In this document: positions 7,893-17,416 of the stretch, piece by piece | Layout: every line of letters begins with the position of its first letter | How positions within the stretch are numbered: position 1 is the first letter of the stretch | Assembly: GCF_005222755.1 (NCBI RefSeq) | Contig: NZ_STGD01000003.1 | Coordinates: 124,001 to 188,000, forward strand | Reading direction: 5' to 3' | Source: Roseomonas sp. HF4 | GTDB taxonomy: Bacteria; Pseudomonadota; Alphaproteobacteria; Acetobacterales; Acetobacteraceae | DNA length: 64,000 nucleotides | Position numbers and translations under genes: made by a program | Notes under the pieces: generated by a model | What the model saw: the letters and a program-made list of their open reading frames with translations, nothing else | Told to the model about the DNA's origin: nothing | Databases searched by the model: none

Positions 7893-10754
7893 TCAGCGGC
7901 GCCACCAGCCCTGGCGCTTCGGCAGGGCTGCCTCGGCACCAGAGCCGAGAAGCACCGGCTGCACCGGCACGCCGATCACCGGCCCCTCCGGCTCAGGCTC
8001 GGGCGCGGCAGCGACGGGTTCGGCCGGCGGCGCCGCGGCAGCAGGCTCCGGCGCGATTTCGGCTGCGGGCGGCTCGGCAGTCGGCGCTTCCGCCTCTGGG
8101 GCCGGTTCGACCGCTGCCGGCACCATTTCTGCGGCGGCGGTCTCGGTCGCCATCTCCTGGGCCTGTGGCGCCTCGGCAGGGGCCGGGGCGGCCTCCCGCA
8201 CCAGGCGGGCGGCCGCGGCGCGCTCGGCCGCGGCCTCGGCCGCCTCCATCGCCTCGAAGATGTCGTCGATCTGGCCGGCGAAGGGGTCGGCCGGCGTCGG
8301 CCCCGCGTAACGCGGGGCGCGGGGCGCGCGCTCGGGCGCGGCAGCGGGCGCAGGTTCGGCGGTGGGCTCGGCGCCCTCGGCCGGGGCCTCATCCTCGCGC
8401 CGGCGACGCCCGCCGCGGCGGCCGCGGCGGCGACGGCGGCCATCGGCATCGAGGCCGCCATCGCCCTCGGCCGCCTCGGACGGTGCGGCAGGCTCGGCGG
8501 CGGGCTCGGCTTCGGCCCCGGGTGCGGCGTCGGCCTCGGCGGCGGGCTTGGGTTCGCCATCGCCCTCGGCATCGTCCTCGGGCGGCGCCTCGCGGCCCTC
8601 ATCCTCGCGCCGGCCGCCGCGACGGCGGCGGCGACGGCGGCGGCGGCGTTCGCTTTCCTCGGCGGTCTCGGCGCGGTCCTCACCGGGGGCGGCGGCCTCC
8701 TCGCCCTCCTCGGCGGCCTCGACCGCCTCGGGTTCCGTGGGCTCGGCCGGCTCGGGCGCATAGTCCATCCGGAGCGCGGAGGGCGCGGTGGGGGCCGCGC
8801 CCGGCTCGGCGGCGCGCAGGCGCTCGATCTTGAGCGCCGGGGGCATCAGCGTGTCGTCGGGCTCGAACAGCACGACCATGCCGAAGCGGGCCTCGATCTC
8901 GGCCAGCCGCTCGCGCTTGCGGTTCAGCAGCCAGAGCGCGACCGGGGCCGCGACGCGGACGCAGATCTCGGCGGCGCGGCGCTTGGCGCCCTCCTCCTCG
9001 ATCGCGCGCAGCACCTGCAGCGCGCTGCTGTCGACGCTGCGCACCAGGCCGCGGCCCTGGCAGTGCGGGCAGGTGACGAAGGTCTGCTCCGCGATCGAAG
9101 GCCGCAGCCGCTGGCGCGACATCTCGAGCAGGCCGAAATGGCTGATGCGGCCGACCTGGATGCGGGCGCGGTCCTGCTTCAGCGCCTCCTTCAGCCGGCG
9201 CTCGACCATGCCGTCGTGCTTGGAGGACTCCATGTCGATGAAGTCGATGACGATGAGGCCCGCGAGATCGCGCAGGCGAAGCTGCCGCGCGATCTCGTCG
9301 GCCGCTTCCAGGTTCGTCCGCAGCGCGGTGTCCTCGATGTGCCGGTCGCGCGTGGCGCGGCCCGAGTTCACGTCGATCGCGACCAGCGCCTCGGTCTGGT
9401 TGATGACGATGTAGCCGCCGGACTTCAGCTGCACGATCGGCGAATGCATCGCGTCGAGCTGCTGGTCCACGTTGAAGCGCGCGAACAGCGGCACCGCCTC
9501 CCGGTGCAGGCGCACCTTGGACGCGTTGGAGGGCATCAGCATGCGCATGAATTCGCGCGCCTGCGAGTAGGCGTCGTCGCCCTCGACCGTCACGTCCTCG
9601 ATGTCGCGGCCGAACACGTCGCGGATCGAGCGCTTGATGAGGTCCGCTTCCTCGTAGATCAGCGCCGGCGCGGTCGAGGCCAGCGTGCGCTCCCGGATAT
9701 TGTCCCAGAGCCGCAGCAGGTATTCGCAGTCCCGCTTGATCTCGGGCTTCGGGCGCTGCGCGCCGGCGGTCCGGACGATGAGCGACATGCCGTCGGGCAG
9801 GCTCATTTCCTCCACCACCTCGCGCAGCCGCTTGCGGTCGGCGGCCGAGGTGATCTTGCGGGAGACGCCGCCGCCGCGCGGGCTGTTCGGCATCAGGACG
9901 GAGAAGCGCCCCGCGAGCGAGATGTAGGTGGTCAGCGCGGCACCCTTGCCGCCGCGTTCCTCCTTGACGACCTGCACCAGCATGATCTGCCGGCGCTTGA
10001 TCACTTCCTGGATCTTGTAGTGGCGCAGGAAGCGGGGCGGGATGCGGCGCTCGCGGCGCTCCTCCTCGCTCTCGGCGGGCATGTCCTCGCCGCCGATGGT
10101 CTCGGGCGGCGGCGGCTCGTCGGAGGCGTGGGCTTCGGCCGGCTCGCTCTCCTCGGCGACGGGGGCGGCGTCCGCGCCGGCCGGCTGATCCGCCGCGGGC
10201 TCCGCGACGGCCATGCCGGCGTCGGGCGTGCCGGTGATGCGGTCATCCGCCATGTCGAGGGGCTGAGCCGCTTGCGGAGCGGGTTCGGCCGACATCGCAT
10301 CGGTCGCCTCCGCGTCCTCGGCGGCGCCGGCCTGCGACGGGGCGGCCGGCGGCGCGTCGCCATTCGGCTCCTCCCCGTTGGCCCAGGCCTCGTTGCCCTC
10401 GCCGTTCCAGTCGGCGCGGTCCATGGCGGATTCCGGCGGCAGGTCGTCCTCGTCCTCCTCGCGCGCTTCCTCGGCCTGCATCTCGATCAGGCGCTGCCGG
10501 TCGGCGACGGGGATCTGGTAGTAGTCCGGGTGGATCTCGCCGAAGGCCAGGAAGCCGTGGCGGTTGCCGCCGTATTCCACGAAGGCGGCCTGCAGGCTGG
10601 GCTCCACCCGCACCACCTTGGCCAGGTAGATGTTGCCCTTGAGGGGCTTGCGGTTGACGGTCTCGAGGTCGAATTCCTCGATGCGGTTGCCGTCCAGCAC
10701 CACCACCCGCGTTTCCTCGGGGTGGGATGCGTCGATCAGCATGCGCTTGGTCAT
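7893..10754 (-). CDS. rne: Ribonuclease E
   Basis: A 953-residue RNase E. The N-terminus MTKRMLIDASHPEETR and the S1 domain (about 36-90 and 245-290) are interrupted by a roughly 150-residue acidic insertion, as in other alphaproteobacterial enzymes. The DNase I-like catalytic domain has VAIDVNSG and IVIDFIDM with the two metal-binding Asp residues. The Zn-link CPHCQGRG follows near residue 565. The C-terminal third is low-complexity, with alternating arginine-rich blocks and acidic/alanine runs, where the degradosome scaffold and RNA-binding sites lie. It initiates mRNA decay and rRNA/tRNA processing at the membrane. The first ATG of the conserved N-terminus sets the start. A leader of about 0.5 kb separates it from the promoter zone. 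Confidence 0.96.
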   Translation of the reverse strand: MTKRMLIDASHPEETRVVVLDGNRIEEFDLETVNRKPLKGNIYLAKVVRVEPSLQAAFVEYGGNRHGFLAFGEIHPDYYQIPVADRQRLIEMQAEEAREEDEDDLPPESAMDRADWNGEGNEAWANGEEPNGDAPPAAPSQAGAAEDAEATDAMSAEPAPQAAQPLDMADDRITGTPDAGMAVAEPAADQPAGADAAPVAEESEPAEAHASDEPPPPETIGGEDMPAESEEERRERRIPPRFLRHYKIQEVIKRRQIMLVQVVKEERGGKGAALTTYISLAGRFSVLMPNSPRGGGVSRKITSAADRKRLREVVEEMSLPDGMSLIVRTAGAQRPKPEIKRDCEYLLRLWDNIRERTLASTAPALIYEEADLIKRSIRDVFGRDIEDVTVEGDDAYSQAREFMRMLMPSNASKVRLHREAVPLFARFNVDQQLDAMHSPIVQLKSGGYIVINQTEALVAIDVNSGRATRDRHIEDTALRTNLEAADEIARQLRLRDLAGLIVIDFIDMESSKHDGMVERRLKEALKQDRARIQVGRISHFGLLEMSRQRLRPSIAEQTFVTCPHCQGRGLVRSVDSSALQVLRAIEEEGAKRRAAEICVRVAAPVALWLLNRKRERLAEIEARFGMVVLFEPDDTLMPPALKIERLRAAEPGAAPTAPSALRMDYAPEPAEPTEPEAVEAAEEGEEAAAPGEDRAETAEESERRRRRRRRRRGGRREDEGREAPPEDDAEGDGEPKPAAEADAAPGAEAEPAAEPAAPSEAAEGDGGLDADGRRRRRGRRGGRRRREDEAPAEGAEPTAEPAPAAAPERAPRAPRYAGPTPADPFAGQIDDIFEAMEAAEAAAERAAAARLVREAAPAPAEAPQAQEMATETAAAEMVPAAVEPAPEAEAPTAEPPAAEIAPEPAAAAPPAEPVAAAPEPEPEGPVIGVPVQPVLLGSGAEAALPKRQGWWRR

Positions 10755-11405
10755 CGGGTCGCGGTGCTCCGCGCCGCGGCGGGGCCGGCGGCGCAAGGGG
10801 ATGACAGGGACCGTTCGAGGGCGGACAGCGGCCGGGCGTGCTTCGGCATCCGGCGGCGGTCGTCCTCGTCCGGCGGGCCCGGCGCCGCGCGCGGCGCGGA
10901 GCGGGCCCTGGGTGGGCGCGCCTGGTCTCTGCCCCGGAATGCCCTCGGACGGCCGCGGTTTGCGGCGGTCACAGGCGCAGGTGGGCCGGCGATCCGTTGC
11001 GGCACGCCCAGCGCCGGCGGAGGGGCGGGAAGGGCGATGCGCGCACAGGCACGACCGCGCCGGCGGAGACGACAGGGGGGCGCCCGGCAAGCCTTCGGAG
11101 GAACGGGGGGGTCTGTCGCGACCGCCCCGGCTCCAGGCCGGGCACCCGACGATCCGATCCGGCGGCGCGCCCCGCCTCGGTCGCCCGGGGGTCGCGTGCC
11201 GGGCGGACCCGCCCGGGACTCCGCCCGCAGCGGCTACCGCCGGGGCAGGGCACCATAGTCGCCGAGGGGGCGGCGCCACAACCCCGCATTGTGCGCCGGC
11301 GGTGTTGAGCCCTGACATGAATAAAACCCTGGCAAATATCTGAAAAGATGCGTATCTTTTGACGTTCGCCCGATAGGGGATCGGGCTGGTCAGGGGTTGT
11401 TGGGC
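10755..11405. other. Gene-free region between divergent rne and amiC, with likely long rne leader
   Basis: These 651 bp hold no convincing gene on either strand. Most of the segment is very GC-rich. The only AT-rich part is 11316-11360, close to amiC, so the promoters for both divergent genes most likely lie there. That would leave rne with an untranslated leader of about 0.5 kb. In E. coli, rne mRNA has a long leader through which RNase E limits its own synthesis. A similar control is plausible here but inferred. Confidence 0.5.
11343..11360. promoter_or_regulatory. Perfect AT-rich dyad in the rne-amiC promoter zone
   Basis: AAAAGAT-GCGT-ATCTTTT is a perfect 7-bp inverted repeat with a 4-base centre, standing out in GC-rich surroundings. 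It is 46 bp before the amiC start, at the edge of the only AT-rich stretch. It may be an operator or an RNA hairpin near the 5' end of one of the transcripts. Confidence 0.45.
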
Positions 11406-12539
11406 ATGGTCGGCCTCGGGCGACGCCCCTTTCTGGGGCTGGGCCTGCTCGCCGCGACGGGTCTGCGGTCCGCGCAGGCGGGCACCATCATCGAGGGCGG
11501 CATCACCCCGGCAGGTGCCGGGGCACGGCTGACGCTCGCGATCCAGGGTGGGCAGCGCTGGAGCCTGGTCGCGCTGGCGGATCCGCCGCGGCTCGCGCTC
11601 CGGCTGCCGGGCGCAGCCTGGCGTGCAGGCGCGGCGATGCGCGGCGCCGGCCTGGTGCGCGGTGCCCGCTTCCAGGACGCCGGGGACACGCTGCTCATCG
11701 ACCTCGCGACGCCGGCGCTCGGCCGCGCCGGCCCGGCGCGGGACGGGCGCATCGTCATCGACATCCTGCCGGCCCGGCCCGGCGCCTTTGCCGCCGCGGC
11801 GCGCGCCGGGCGGACGCTGGCCCAGGGCGGCGACGCCGACGCCGCGACCCTCCCGCTGGTCGTGATCGACCCGGGCCATGGCGGGCGCGACCCGGGCGCG
11901 ATCGGCGTCTCGGGCACGGAGGAAAAGCGGATCGTGCTCGCGACCGCGCTCGACCTGCGGCGGCGCCTGCTGTCGGCGCGCACCTGCCGCGTCGCGCTGA
12001 CCCGCACGCGGGACGTCTTCGTCCCGCTTTCGGACCGGGTGGATTTCGCCCGCCGGCGGGAAGCCGCGCTGTTCGTCTCCCTGCATGCCGATTCCGCGCC
12101 GGGCGCGCGCGGCGCGTCGGTCTACACGCTGTCCGACACCGCCACGGACGCCATGTCGGACGCCTTGGCGCGGCGCGAGAACCAGGCCGACCTCGCGGGC
12201 GGGCTCCGCCTGCCCTCGGTCAGCCCCGAGGTGCAGCGGATCCTGGTCAGCCTGATGCGGCAGGAGACACGGGCCGGTTCCGCCCGGCTCGCCCGCCATG
12301 CCGTGCGCGAATTGGGGGAGGAGGTGCCGCTGCTGCCCAATACGCACCGGGAGGCCGCCTTCGTCGTGCTGAAGTCGCCCGAGATCCCGTCTGCCCTGGT
12401 GGAGTTGGGCTTCCTGTCGGACCCGCGGGACGAGGCGGCGCTGCGCCGGCCGGAGCACCGCGCGCGGCTCGCGGGCGCGCTCGCGCGCGCTGTCGGCACG
12501 TGGTTGGAGGCCGCGCCGGTGCTGGCGCGGGGCGGATGA
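11406..12539 (+). CDS. amiC: N-acetylmuramoyl-L-alanine amidase (Amidase_3)
   Basis: A 377-residue periplasmic cell-wall hydrolase. GRRPFLGLGLLAATG near the N-terminus is a twin-arginine-type signal, as in E. coli AmiA and AmiC. An AMIN-like beta domain (about 25-125) precedes the zinc amidase domain. The zinc ligands are recognisable in VIDPGHGGRDPGA (His), then EEKRIVL (Glu) and SLHADS (His), with the catalytic Glu in ALVELGFLSD near residue 340. It cleaves the amide between MurNAc and the stem peptide during cell separation. The ATG at 11406 is preferred over an upstream TTG. The order rne, amiC, mrcA is conserved in Alphaproteobacteria. Confidence 0.93.
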   Translation: MVGLGRRPFLGLGLLAATGLRSAQAGTIIEGGITPAGAGARLTLAIQGGQRWSLVALADPPRLALRLPGAAWRAGAAMRGAGLVRGARFQDAGDTLLIDLATPALGRAGPARDGRIVIDILPARPGAFAAAARAGRTLAQGGDADAATLPLVVIDPGHGGRDPGAIGVSGTEEKRIVLATALDLRRRLLSARTCRVALTRTRDVFVPLSDRVDFARRREAALFVSLHADSAPGARGASVYTLSDTATDAMSDALARRENQADLAGGLRLPSVSPEVQRILVSLMRQETRAGSARLARHAVRELGEEVPLLPNTHREAAFVVLKSPEIPSALVELGFLSDPRDEAALRRPEHRARLAGALARAVGTWLEAAPVLARGG

Positions 12540-12588
12540 TGCACCGCAACTGTCGCGGCGGCGGCCCGGTCGGTGTATCAGGGCGCGG

Positions 12589-15213
12589 ATGAGTCCGATC
12601 GACCTGCACGCCGACGCGCCCCTCGACCCCGGCCGCCACCGTCCGCGCGGGACGGGCAAGGGGAAGGCCGACCGCCGCGCGCCGCCCCCGCCCGCCGCGG
12701 AGACCCCGCCCGGCGCGTCGCGGGACGCCGCGCCCGAGCCGCGCCGCCGCGCCGCGAAACCGGAGAAGCGCCGCCGCCGCCGCGGCCTCGGTCTGCTGCG
12801 GCTGTTCCTCGCGCTGCTGGTGGCCGGCGGCCTGGTCGCCTCGGTCGCGGGCTACGGCCTCTATCGCCAGATCGCCGAGGACCTGCCCGACTACCGGTGG
12901 CTCTCGGACTACGAGCCGCCGCAGATGAGCCGCATCTTCGCCGCCGATTCCCGCCTGACCGCCGAGCTGGCGACCGAACGGCGGGTGTTCGTGCCGATCG
13001 AGGCGATCCCGGCGCGCGTGCAGCAGGCCTTCGTCTCGGCCGAGGACCAGCGCTTCTGGGAACACCACGGCGTCGACCCGCTCGGCATCGGGCGGGCGCT
13101 GCTGACGGCGATCGAGAACTACGGCAGCGGGCGGCGGATGGGCGGGGCCTCCACCATCACGCAGCAGGTCGCCAAGAACATGCTGGTCGGCGCCGACCGC
13201 ACCCTGCTGCGCAAGGCGCGGGAGGCGATCCTCGCCGTGCGCATCGAGCAGGCGCTGAGCAAGGAGCGCATCCTCGAGCTCTACCTGAACGAGATCTTCC
13301 TCGGGCAGAGTGCCTACGGCGTCGCCGCCGCCGCGCAGGCGTACTTCAACAAGAGCCTCGACGAGCTGACGCTGGCCGAGGCCGCCTTCCTGGCCGTGCT
13401 GCCCAAGGCGCCCAACAACTACAATCCGCTCCGCTTCCCCGAGCAGGCGCGCGCCCGGCGCGACTGGGTGCTCGACCGCATGGCCGAGGACGGCCACATC
13501 ACGCGCGAGGAAGCCCGCTACGCCAAGGCCGAGCCTATCGTGCCGCGCCCGTCGCGCCGGCCGGAGGTGCTGGCCGTCGGCCAGCATTTCACCGAGGAAG
13601 TGCGGCGCGAACTGATCCAGCGCTTCGGCCAGGAGCAGACGACGACGGGCGGGCTCGTGGTGCGCACCAGCCTCGACCCGCGCATCCAGGCCGCGACCGA
13701 GCAGGCGCTGCGCAACGGGCTCATGGCCTATGACCGGCGCCGCGGCGGCTGGCGCGGCGCATTCGGCACCATCGCGGCCGGGGCGACGGAATGGTTGCCC
13801 GCGCTCGATGCCTTCCAGCGCCCACCGGGGGGCTTGCCCGACTGGAAGCTCGCGGTGGTGCTGGAGGTCGGCAACACCCAGGCGCGGCTCGGCTGGATCG
13901 ACCGCGCCGACCCGCGCGCGGCGCCGCAGGCGCGCACCGGCCTGATGTACCTGGCCGACCATGCCTGGGCGCGGCCGGCGCGGGACGGGCGGATCGGCGG
14001 CCAGCCCACCCGCATGCAGCAGGTCCTGAACCCGGGCGACGTCGTCTTCGTCGAGCAGATGCCGACCGAGACCGCACAGGGCCGCCCCGCCCGGCCCGAA
14101 CGGCTGGAACTGCGCCAGATGCCGCAGGCCGAGGGCGCCGTTGTCGCGCTGGACCCGCAGACCGGGCGCGTGCTGGCCATGGCCGGCGGCTGGTCCTTCG
14201 AACGCTCGTGGTTCAATCGCGCGACACAGGCGATGCGCCAGCCCGGGTCGTCCTTCAAGCCCTTCGTCTACATCACGGCGTTGGAGCAGGGCATCCCGCC
14301 GAACCAGGAACTGCTGGACGAGCCGATCGAGATCATGTCCGGCGGGCGCGTGTGGCGGCCGCAAAACTACACAGCCGGGCGGTCCTACGGCTGGGTGACG
14401 ATGCGCCAGGCGATGGAGCGCAGCCTCAACCTGGTCACGGTGCGGCTCGCGCAGCAGGTGGGCATCGACGCGGTGGCCGATGCGGCCGCGCGCTTCGGCG
14501 TCATCCAGAACATGCCGCGCTTCCTGGCACTTTCCCTCGGCGCGGGGGAGACGACGGTGATGCGCATGGCGGCGGGCTACGGCGCCTTCGTCAATGGCGG
14601 GCGGGAAGTGACGCCGACGCTGATCGACAGCGTGCAGGACCGGCGCGGGCGCGTCGTGTTCCGCGCCGACCGGCGCGGCTGCGACACCTGCGGCGCCGGC
14701 CCCGCCGCGCCGCCCGACCTGTCCGACGCCGAGCGCCGCCAGGTGACCGACCCGATCGCGGCCTACCAGATGGTGAGCCTGCTGCAGGGCGTGGTGCAGC
14801 GCGGCACGGCGGCGAACGCCATCGGCAGCCGGCTCGGCCGGCCGGTCGCCGGCAAGACCGGCACGACCGACGACTACAAGGACAACTGGTTCGTGGGCTT
14901 CACGCCCGACATCGTGGTCGCGGTCTGGATCGGCTTCGACGAGCCGCGCAGCCTCGGCAACGGGGAGACCGGCGGCGGCAACGCCGCGCCGATCTTCCGG
15001 GAGGTCGTCGCCGCGGCGCTGCGCGACAACCCGCCCGTGCCCTTCCGCGCGCCGCCCGGCGTCGCGCTGGTGCGTCTGAATGTCGGCAACGGCTCGATCC
15101 TCGAGGCCTTCCGCCCGGGGACCGAGAATTCCGCGCAGCGCATGCGCGACGAGCGTGACAGAGGGGGCGGCTCGGCCGCCGGCCTCGACAGCAACCTGGG
15201 CGGCCTCTATTGA
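12589..15213 (+). CDS. mrcA: Penicillin-binding protein 1A (bifunctional transglycosylase/transpeptidase)
   Basis: An 874-residue class A PBP. A basic, proline-rich cytoplasmic tail (1-65) is followed by one membrane anchor (about 66-90). The GT51 glycosyltransferase domain has the catalytic EDQRFWEHHG motif and GGASTITQQVAKN. An OB-like insert precedes the transpeptidase domain, which has SxxK in PGSSFKPF, SxN in RSLNLVT and KTGTTDD. It polymerises lipid II and cross-links peptides on the periplasmic face. The position between amiC (49 bp upstream) and prfB (9 bp downstream) suggests cotranscription. All catalytic motifs are intact. Confidence 0.95.
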   Translation: MSPIDLHADAPLDPGRHRPRGTGKGKADRRAPPPPAAETPPGASRDAAPEPRRRAAKPEKRRRRRGLGLLRLFLALLVAGGLVASVAGYGLYRQIAEDLPDYRWLSDYEPPQMSRIFAADSRLTAELATERRVFVPIEAIPARVQQAFVSAEDQRFWEHHGVDPLGIGRALLTAIENYGSGRRMGGASTITQQVAKNMLVGADRTLLRKAREAILAVRIEQALSKERILELYLNEIFLGQSAYGVAAAAQAYFNKSLDELTLAEAAFLAVLPKAPNNYNPLRFPEQARARRDWVLDRMAEDGHITREEARYAKAEPIVPRPSRRPEVLAVGQHFTEEVRRELIQRFGQEQTTTGGLVVRTSLDPRIQAATEQALRNGLMAYDRRRGGWRGAFGTIAAGATEWLPALDAFQRPPGGLPDWKLAVVLEVGNTQARLGWIDRADPRAAPQARTGLMYLADHAWARPARDGRIGGQPTRMQQVLNPGDVVFVEQMPTETAQGRPARPERLELRQMPQAEGAVVALDPQTGRVLAMAGGWSFERSWFNRATQAMRQPGSSFKPFVYITALEQGIPPNQELLDEPIEIMSGGRVWRPQNYTAGRSYGWVTMRQAMERSLNLVTVRLAQQVGIDAVADAAARFGVIQNMPRFLALSLGAGETTVMRMAAGYGAFVNGGREVTPTLIDSVQDRRGRVVFRADRRGCDTCGAGPAAPPDLSDAERRQVTDPIAAYQMVSLLQGVVQRGTAANAIGSRLGRPVAGKTGTTDDYKDNWFVGFTPDIVVAVWIGFDEPRSLGNGETGGGNAAPIFREVVAAALRDNPPVPFRAPPGVALVRLNVGNGSILEAFRPGTENSAQRMRDERDRGGGSAAGLDSNLGGLY

Positions 15214-15222
15214 GCGCCTCCC

Positions 15223-16354
15223 ATGCGCGCTGAAGCAGAATCCCTGAACGAGCAGATCACCGCCTCGGTGTCCCTGCTGAGGAGGCATCTTTGACTGGGA
15301 TGCCGCAACCCGTCGACTCGAGGAACTGAACGCCCGCGCCGAGGATCCCGGCCTCTGGAACGATGCCGCCGAGGCGGGGCGCGTGATGCGCGAGCGCGGG
15401 CGCCTCGCCGAGCAGGTCGAGGGCGTGCAGCGCCTCGAACGCGATGTCGCCGACGCGCTCGGCCTGATTGAACTGGCCGAGGCGGAGGGCGACGAGGACA
15501 CGATCGGCGCCGCCGTCGCCGACCTCGAGCGGCTCGCCGAGGAAGCCAAGCGCCGCGAGATCGAGAGCCTGCTGTCCGGCGAGGCCGACGCCAACGACGC
15601 CTACCTGGAAGTCAATGCCGGCGCCGGCGGCACCGAGGCTCAGGACTGGGCCGAGATGCTGCTGCGCATGTATGTCCGCTGGGCCGAGAAGCGCGGCTAC
15701 AAGGTGAGCGTGACGGAACGCAGCGACGGCGAGCAGGCCGGCGTGAAGTCCGCCACCATCCAGGTCAGCGGCCCCAACGCCTATGGCTGGCTCAAGACGG
15801 AATCAGGCGTCCATCGCCTGGTGCGCATCAGCCCCTTCGACGCGGCGGCGCGGCGGCAGACCTCCTTCGCCAGCGTCTACGTCTTCCCGGTGATCGACGA
15901 CCGCATCGAGATCGAGGTCAACCCGGCCGACCTCAGGACCGACACCTTCCGCGCGAGCGGCGCCGGCGGGCAGCACGTCAACAAGACCGAATCCGGCGTG
16001 CGCTTCACCCATATCCCGACCGGGATCGTGGTGGCGTCCACGCAGGACCGCAGCCAGCACCGCAACCGCGCCATCGCGATGGAGATGCTGAAGGCGCGGC
16101 TGTACGAGCTCGAACTGCGCAAGCGCGAGGCGATTTCCGACGCGGTCGAGGCCGGCAAGACCGACATCGGCTGGGGCCACCAGATCCGCTCCTACGTGCT
16201 GCAGCCCTACCAGATGGTGAAGGACCTGCGGACCAGCGTGGAGAAGGGCAACCCCGACGCGGTGCTCGACGGCGACCTCGACGCCTTCATGGCGGCGGCG
16301 CTGGCGCAGCGCGTCGGCGCGACGCGGTCCGAGGCCAGCGCGGCGGCGCGCTGA
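15223..16354 (+). CDS. prfB: Peptide chain release factor 2, programmed +1 frameshift
   Basis: The start ATG at 15223 gives 23 codons ending CTT, followed by an in-frame TGA at 15292-15294. Slipping by one base continues at GAC (15293) into a 353-codon frame ending at 16354, for a 376-residue RF2. The SPF anticodon tripeptide (RISPFDAA) recognises UGA and UAA. GGQ in [12 protein letters not shown] triggers peptidyl-tRNA hydrolysis. The frameshift is the classic autoregulation: scarce RF2 lets ribosomes pause at TGA and shift. The TGA lies within codon 24, so the gene is not broken. It follows mrcA closely. Confidence 0.95.
15280..15295 (+). promoter_or_regulatory. prfB +1 frameshift signal
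   Basis: AGGAGG acts as an internal Shine-Dalgarno, followed by CAT and the slippery CTT TGA C. The spacing is the same as in E. coli prfB (AGGGGG TAT CTT TGA C). The SD here matches the anti-SD better than the E. coli one. Confidence 0.95.
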
Positions 16355-16380
16355 ACGCGCTCAGAACCCGGTTCAAGAAG

Positions 16381-16394
16381 GCGCCTTCGGGCGC
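16381..16394. terminator. UUCG-loop hairpin between convergent prfB and sulfotransferase
   Basis: GCGCC-TTCG-GGCGC is a 5-bp stem closed by a stable UUCG tetraloop, 27 bp after the prfB stop. It lies between convergent genes. There is no T-tract, so function as a terminator is tentative. Confidence 0.4.
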
Positions 16395-16431
16395 ATTCCG
16401 ATGTCCGGTGCCGGCTTTCCCAAACAGGCGC

Positions 16432-17244
16432 TCAGCCGTCCTCGACCTGCCGCTGCAGGCTGCGCGCCAGCCGCCGGATGTCCTCGAGGTTCGCGACCAG
16501 CGCCTCCTTCCCCGCCGCCGTGGGCCGGAGCGGCGAGGGCCCGAACAGCCGCGCCGTATCCGCGGCCGGCACCCCAGCGAGCCGCGCGATGCGCTCCGCC
16601 GCATCCGGCGCCACGGTCTGCCCCGCGATGAAGTCGGGATAGGACACCTCCAGGAAGCGCGCATGCCCCGCGAAGGCGCGCTGCACGAAGCGCCGCGTGC
16701 GCAGCACCGGCAGCATGTAGGCGAGCGCCTGGTCGGCACCGAGCGTCACCTGCATCCCGCGCGCCGCATCGGCGTCGTTGCCCGTGTGGTAGATGCCCCG
16801 TGTCTCGGCGATGACGTGGCTCGCGAATCCCTCCGCGAGGTCCGGGCGCACCAGGTGGATGATCGCTGCGCGGCGCGACTTCAGCCAGTTGATCAGGAAG
16901 TTCGACCCCGGCGTGCCGATCGGCGGCGTCCAGATCGGCGCGAAGCTGCCGAGGTTGTTGTACATCAGGTCGAAATGCAGCAGCCGCGGCGCGACCTGCT
17001 CGCGCAGCCGGTCGACGAAGCCGTCGAGCAGCGCGCCCATCTCCTCCGCCTCGAAGCCGAAGGCGCCGCGCGCGGCCACGAACTCGGCGACGAAGGCCCG
17101 GAAGGCCGCGCCCGAGGGGCCGGGCTGGAACACCTCGCCCTGGGATCGCGCGAGGTCGCCGGCCGACAGCGACGTGCCGAGGAACTTCGTGCCGCTCCGC
17201 TGCGTCGCCACGGTCACGAGGAACGGGGGGGCGCCGTCAGCCAT
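16432..17244 (-). CDS. Sulfotransferase-family protein
   Basis: A 270-residue cytoplasmic protein with the P-loop-like 5'-phosphosulfate binding motif TQRSGTKFL at residues 14-22, the hallmark of PAPS-dependent sulfotransferases (Stf0-like group). A second conserved zone, RFLEVSYPDF near residue 208, resembles the 3'-phosphate binding region and the downstream YxD motif. The enzyme would transfer sulfate from PAPS to a carbohydrate or lipid acceptor. It is divergent from the large glycosyltransferase (172-bp gap), which points to sulfation of the same surface glycan. No PAPS-synthesis genes are in the window. Acceptor unknown. Confidence 0.78.
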   Translation of the reverse strand: MADGAPPFLVTVATQRSGTKFLGTSLSAGDLARSQGEVFQPGPSGAAFRAFVAEFVAARGAFGFEAEEMGALLDGFVDRLREQVAPRLLHFDLMYNNLGSFAPIWTPPIGTPGSNFLINWLKSRRAAIIHLVRPDLAEGFASHVIAETRGIYHTGNDADAARGMQVTLGADQALAYMLPVLRTRRFVQRAFAGHARFLEVSYPDFIAGQTVAPDAAERIARLAGVPAADTARLFGPSPLRPTAAGKEALVANLEDIRRLARSLQRQVEDG

Positions 17245-17416
17245 GCGCGGCGCGTCGTCGGCTCTGCACGGCGGTCGTCCCCCTTGCCTCGGCAGGCGCG
17301 GCGCGCCCCGGTCGCCGAGAACAGGGGCGCATGAGGCGGCAAGTCAAGCGTCCATGCCGTCCTTGACCCTGCCGGTGGCGCAGTCTACCGGCGGTTGAGC
17401 GAAGGGGGTCGCGCGC

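Noticed and set aside
8398..8660. Repeated CGGCGACGG-like DNA that resembles a repeat array
   Set aside because: It encodes the Arg/Gly-rich, low-complexity C-terminal part of RNase E. The units are not of fixed length and no spacers exist, so no CRISPR or tandem array.
7863..11258. A 1131-codon open frame opposite rne
   Set aside because: Runs antisense across rne and its leader. It has repetitive, His/Arg/Gly-rich composition and no ribosome site or domain.
10755..12659. N-terminal extension of the rne frame beyond 10754
   Set aside because: The open frame continues only because stops are rare. The conserved RNase E N-terminus begins at MTKRMLID, and the extension crosses amiC and its promoter.
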